Assembly: GCA_035472475.1 (NCBI GenBank) | Contig: DATIPA010000154.1 | Location: 1 to 7,084 of the forward strand | Direction of reading: 5' to 3' | From: JAFAXD01 sp035472475 | Lineage (GTDB): Bacteria > Pseudomonadota > Alphaproteobacteria > Rhizobiales > Xanthobacteraceae | DNA length: 7,084 nucleotides | Part shown: positions 6,403-7,084 of the stretch, one piece after another | Numbering within the stretch: the first letter of the stretch is position 1 | How the letters are laid out: each line of letters opens with the position of its first letter | Notes under the pieces: generated by a model | What the model saw: only the letters and a program-made list of their open reading frames with translations | The model's database searches: none | What the model was told of the DNA's origin: nothing | Program-made: the position numbers and the translations under genes

Positions 6403-6779
6403 GACTTGCGGCTGCGCTGGGTGACCTTTGTCAGCAGCGTGCAGATCTTTGCCGGCTCATACGGCTTGGGCACGAACACCGAGTCGGGAACCTGCTCGAT
6501 CCGATCGACGCTGCCGGAGGTGTAGACCACCGCGAGCTCGGGCAAAAGCTTGCGGGCAAGCACCGCCAGGCGCTGGCCGTCGACGTCACCCTCGAGCTCG
6601 ACATCCGTGAAGAGAACGTCCACCGGCCACTGCGCGGCAAGATGCGACAACGCATCGCGCGCGTTGGCGACGGCATGCACCTCGAACCCGTCCTCGATCA
6701 GAACATCGACGATCAGGTGGCGTACGATGGCTTCGTCTTCGACCACCAGTACGCGGCGCGGCTGAACGCAAGCGTCCAT
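6351..6779 (-). CDS. Single-domain (receiver-only) response regulator
   Basis: A 142-residue receiver protein without an output domain. It has the acidic pair E14-D15 (VLVVEDEA), phospho-acceptor D59 in LFTDVELEGDVDG, switch residues T87/S88 in VVYTSGS, and K105 in VPKPY, all in the expected positions for a phosphorylatable CheY-like fold. The ATG at 6779 is preferred over the longer open frame from 6821 because a strong AAGGAG sits seven bases before it and the receiver fold begins at once. The fold ends near residue 120. The last 22 residues form a polar tail, and residues 126-142 are encoded antisense to the 3' end of accC. No histidine kinase, phosphotransferase or DNA-binding partner is in view, so it is an orphan of unknown pathway. 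It differs from CpdR in the residues I can compare from memory; the receiver call is firm. Confidence 0.94.
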   Translation of the reverse strand: MDACVQPRRVLVVEDEAIVRHLIVDVLIEDGFEVHAVANARDALSHLAAQWPVDVLFTDVELEGDVDGQRLAVLARKLLPELAVVYTSGSVDRIEQVPDSVFVPKPYEPAKICTLLTKVTQRSRKSYSVNPPLAKNVSSQWI

Positions 6780-6786
6780 GATCAAG

Positions 6787-6792
6787 CTCCTT
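6787..6792 (-). promoter_or_regulatory. Strong ribosome binding site of the response regulator
   Basis: On the - strand this reads AAGGAG, a near-ideal Shine-Dalgarno core, seven bases before the ATG at 6777-6779. It is the best ribosome binding site in the window and decides the start. Confidence 0.85.
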
Positions 6793-6828
6793 CCATGCTT
6801 ACGTCGCATTTCCGCGGGCACAGGTTCA

Positions 6829-6857
6829 ACTCTATGCTTCGTTTGCGGTCTTGCGAA
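6829..6857 (-). promoter_or_regulatory. Weak candidate promoter for the response regulator
   Basis: Reading the - strand, TTCGCA (6857-6852) and TAGAGT (6834-6829) are separated by 17 bases, each matching four of six sigma-70 consensus positions. The implied transcript start would leave a leader of about 45 bases before the ATG. This is an eye-based match in a 164-base divergent gap. Confidence 0.22.
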
Positions 6858-6878
6858 AACTTACGAAGATCGTGGTTA

Positions 6879-6902
6879 TCAGGGCATGAACGCACGCCCT
6901 GA
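6879..6902. repeat. 24-base inverted repeat in the response regulator/aat divergent gap
   Basis: TCAGGGC (6879-6885) and GCCCTGA (6896-6902) are perfect 7-base inverted copies around a 10-base spacer. The dyad lies 41 bases before the aat start and 99 bases before the response regulator start, a place where a dimeric regulator could act on either gene. It could also be a small RNA hairpin; no T-tract follows (AAAA lies on its downstream side). Confidence 0.45.
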
Positions 6903-6943
6903 AAACGCGTTAGGATGTAGTCCACAGGCGCGGAACCAACCTG

Positions 6944-7084
6944 ATGGCCAGCAAGGAACACGCGATCGTCGAGATCACGCCCGAGGTTCTGCTCAAGGCC
7001 TATGCGTGCGGGATTTTTCCGATGGCGGAGAGCGCGGACGATCCGGCGCTCTACTGGATCGAGCCGGAAGCGCGCGGCATCATT
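6944..7084 (+). CDS. aat: Leucyl/phenylalanyl-tRNA-protein transferase, 5' part (end outside window)
   Basis: Transfers Leu or Phe from aminoacyl-tRNA to N-terminal Lys or Arg of proteins, marking them for ClpS/ClpAP degradation in the N-end rule pathway. Forty-seven residues are visible and carry the N-terminal family signature: ITPEVLLKAYACGIFPMAES (11-30), then LYWIEPEARGII (36-47), equivalent to the Y..GIFP....(L)WW.P..R of E. coli Aat. The start is compact, as in alphaproteobacterial Aat, without the longer N-terminal domain of the E. coli enzyme. ATG 6944 is preceded by GGAA at 6932-6935, a modest ribosome binding site. It points the same way as accC but is separated from it by the divergent response regulator gene. 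Confidence 0.93.
   Translation, partial: MASKEHAIVEITPEVLLKAYACGIFPMAESADDPALYWIEPEARGII

Noticed and set aside
6411..6438. Imperfect GCTG/CAGC hairpin just after the accC stop
   Set aside because: The stem has a bulge, there is no T-tract, and it lies within response regulator codons. It is weak as a terminator.
6054..6902. 282-residue + strand open frame running through the accC end and the response regulator
   Set aside because: It is out of frame with accC and antisense to a receiver with all phosphorylation residues intact.

Overview
The window looks like chromosomal core DNA from a GC-rich alphaproteobacterium. Protein style and gene order (M48 peptidase, DsbA-like protein, aroQ, accB, accC, aat) point to Hyphomicrobiales, probably near Bradyrhizobium/Rhodopseudomonas/Xanthobacteraceae. 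That placement is inference from recognised protein families; no database search was possible. I see no transposase, integrase, CRISPR array, tRNA or rRNA, and no sign of recent gene transfer. Nothing here is a clearly new multi-gene system.

Layout. Bases 2-388 hold the 3' part of a class I SAM-dependent methyltransferase on the + strand. Four bases past its stop, the - strand carries a complete PLP-dependent class I/II aminotransferase (393-1568). From its divergent upstream region a + strand pair starts: a secreted BepA-like M48 metalloprotease with a TPR tail (start 1736, or possibly 1697, to 3139), then a periplasmic DsbA-fold protein with an ScsC-type N-terminal stalk (3192-3956). A 158-base gap (3957-4114) rich in inverted repeats precedes a tight cluster: aroQ (4115-4567), accB (4564-5025, overlapping aroQ by 4 bases) and accC (5050-6402). 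A single-domain response regulator lies on the - strand (6351-6779), and its 3' end overlaps the end of accC by 52 bases. The last gene is the 5' end of aat on the + strand (6944 to the window edge).

How the genes work together. The M48 and ScsC-like proteins would both act in the cell envelope, one on misfolded outer-membrane proteins and one on disulfides, and their 52-base spacing suggests co-transcription. AroQ feeds the shikimate pathway. AccB and AccC are the biotin carrier and biotin carboxylase halves of acetyl-CoA carboxylase, which makes malonyl-CoA for fatty acid synthesis. Aat serves the N-end rule degradation pathway. The response regulator is an orphan, with no kinase in view.

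Points most worth a second look: the M48/ScsC-like pairing, the C-terminal CX4C of the ScsC-like protein, the folded leader before aroQ, the antisense overlap of accC with the response regulator, and a 24-base dyad before aat.
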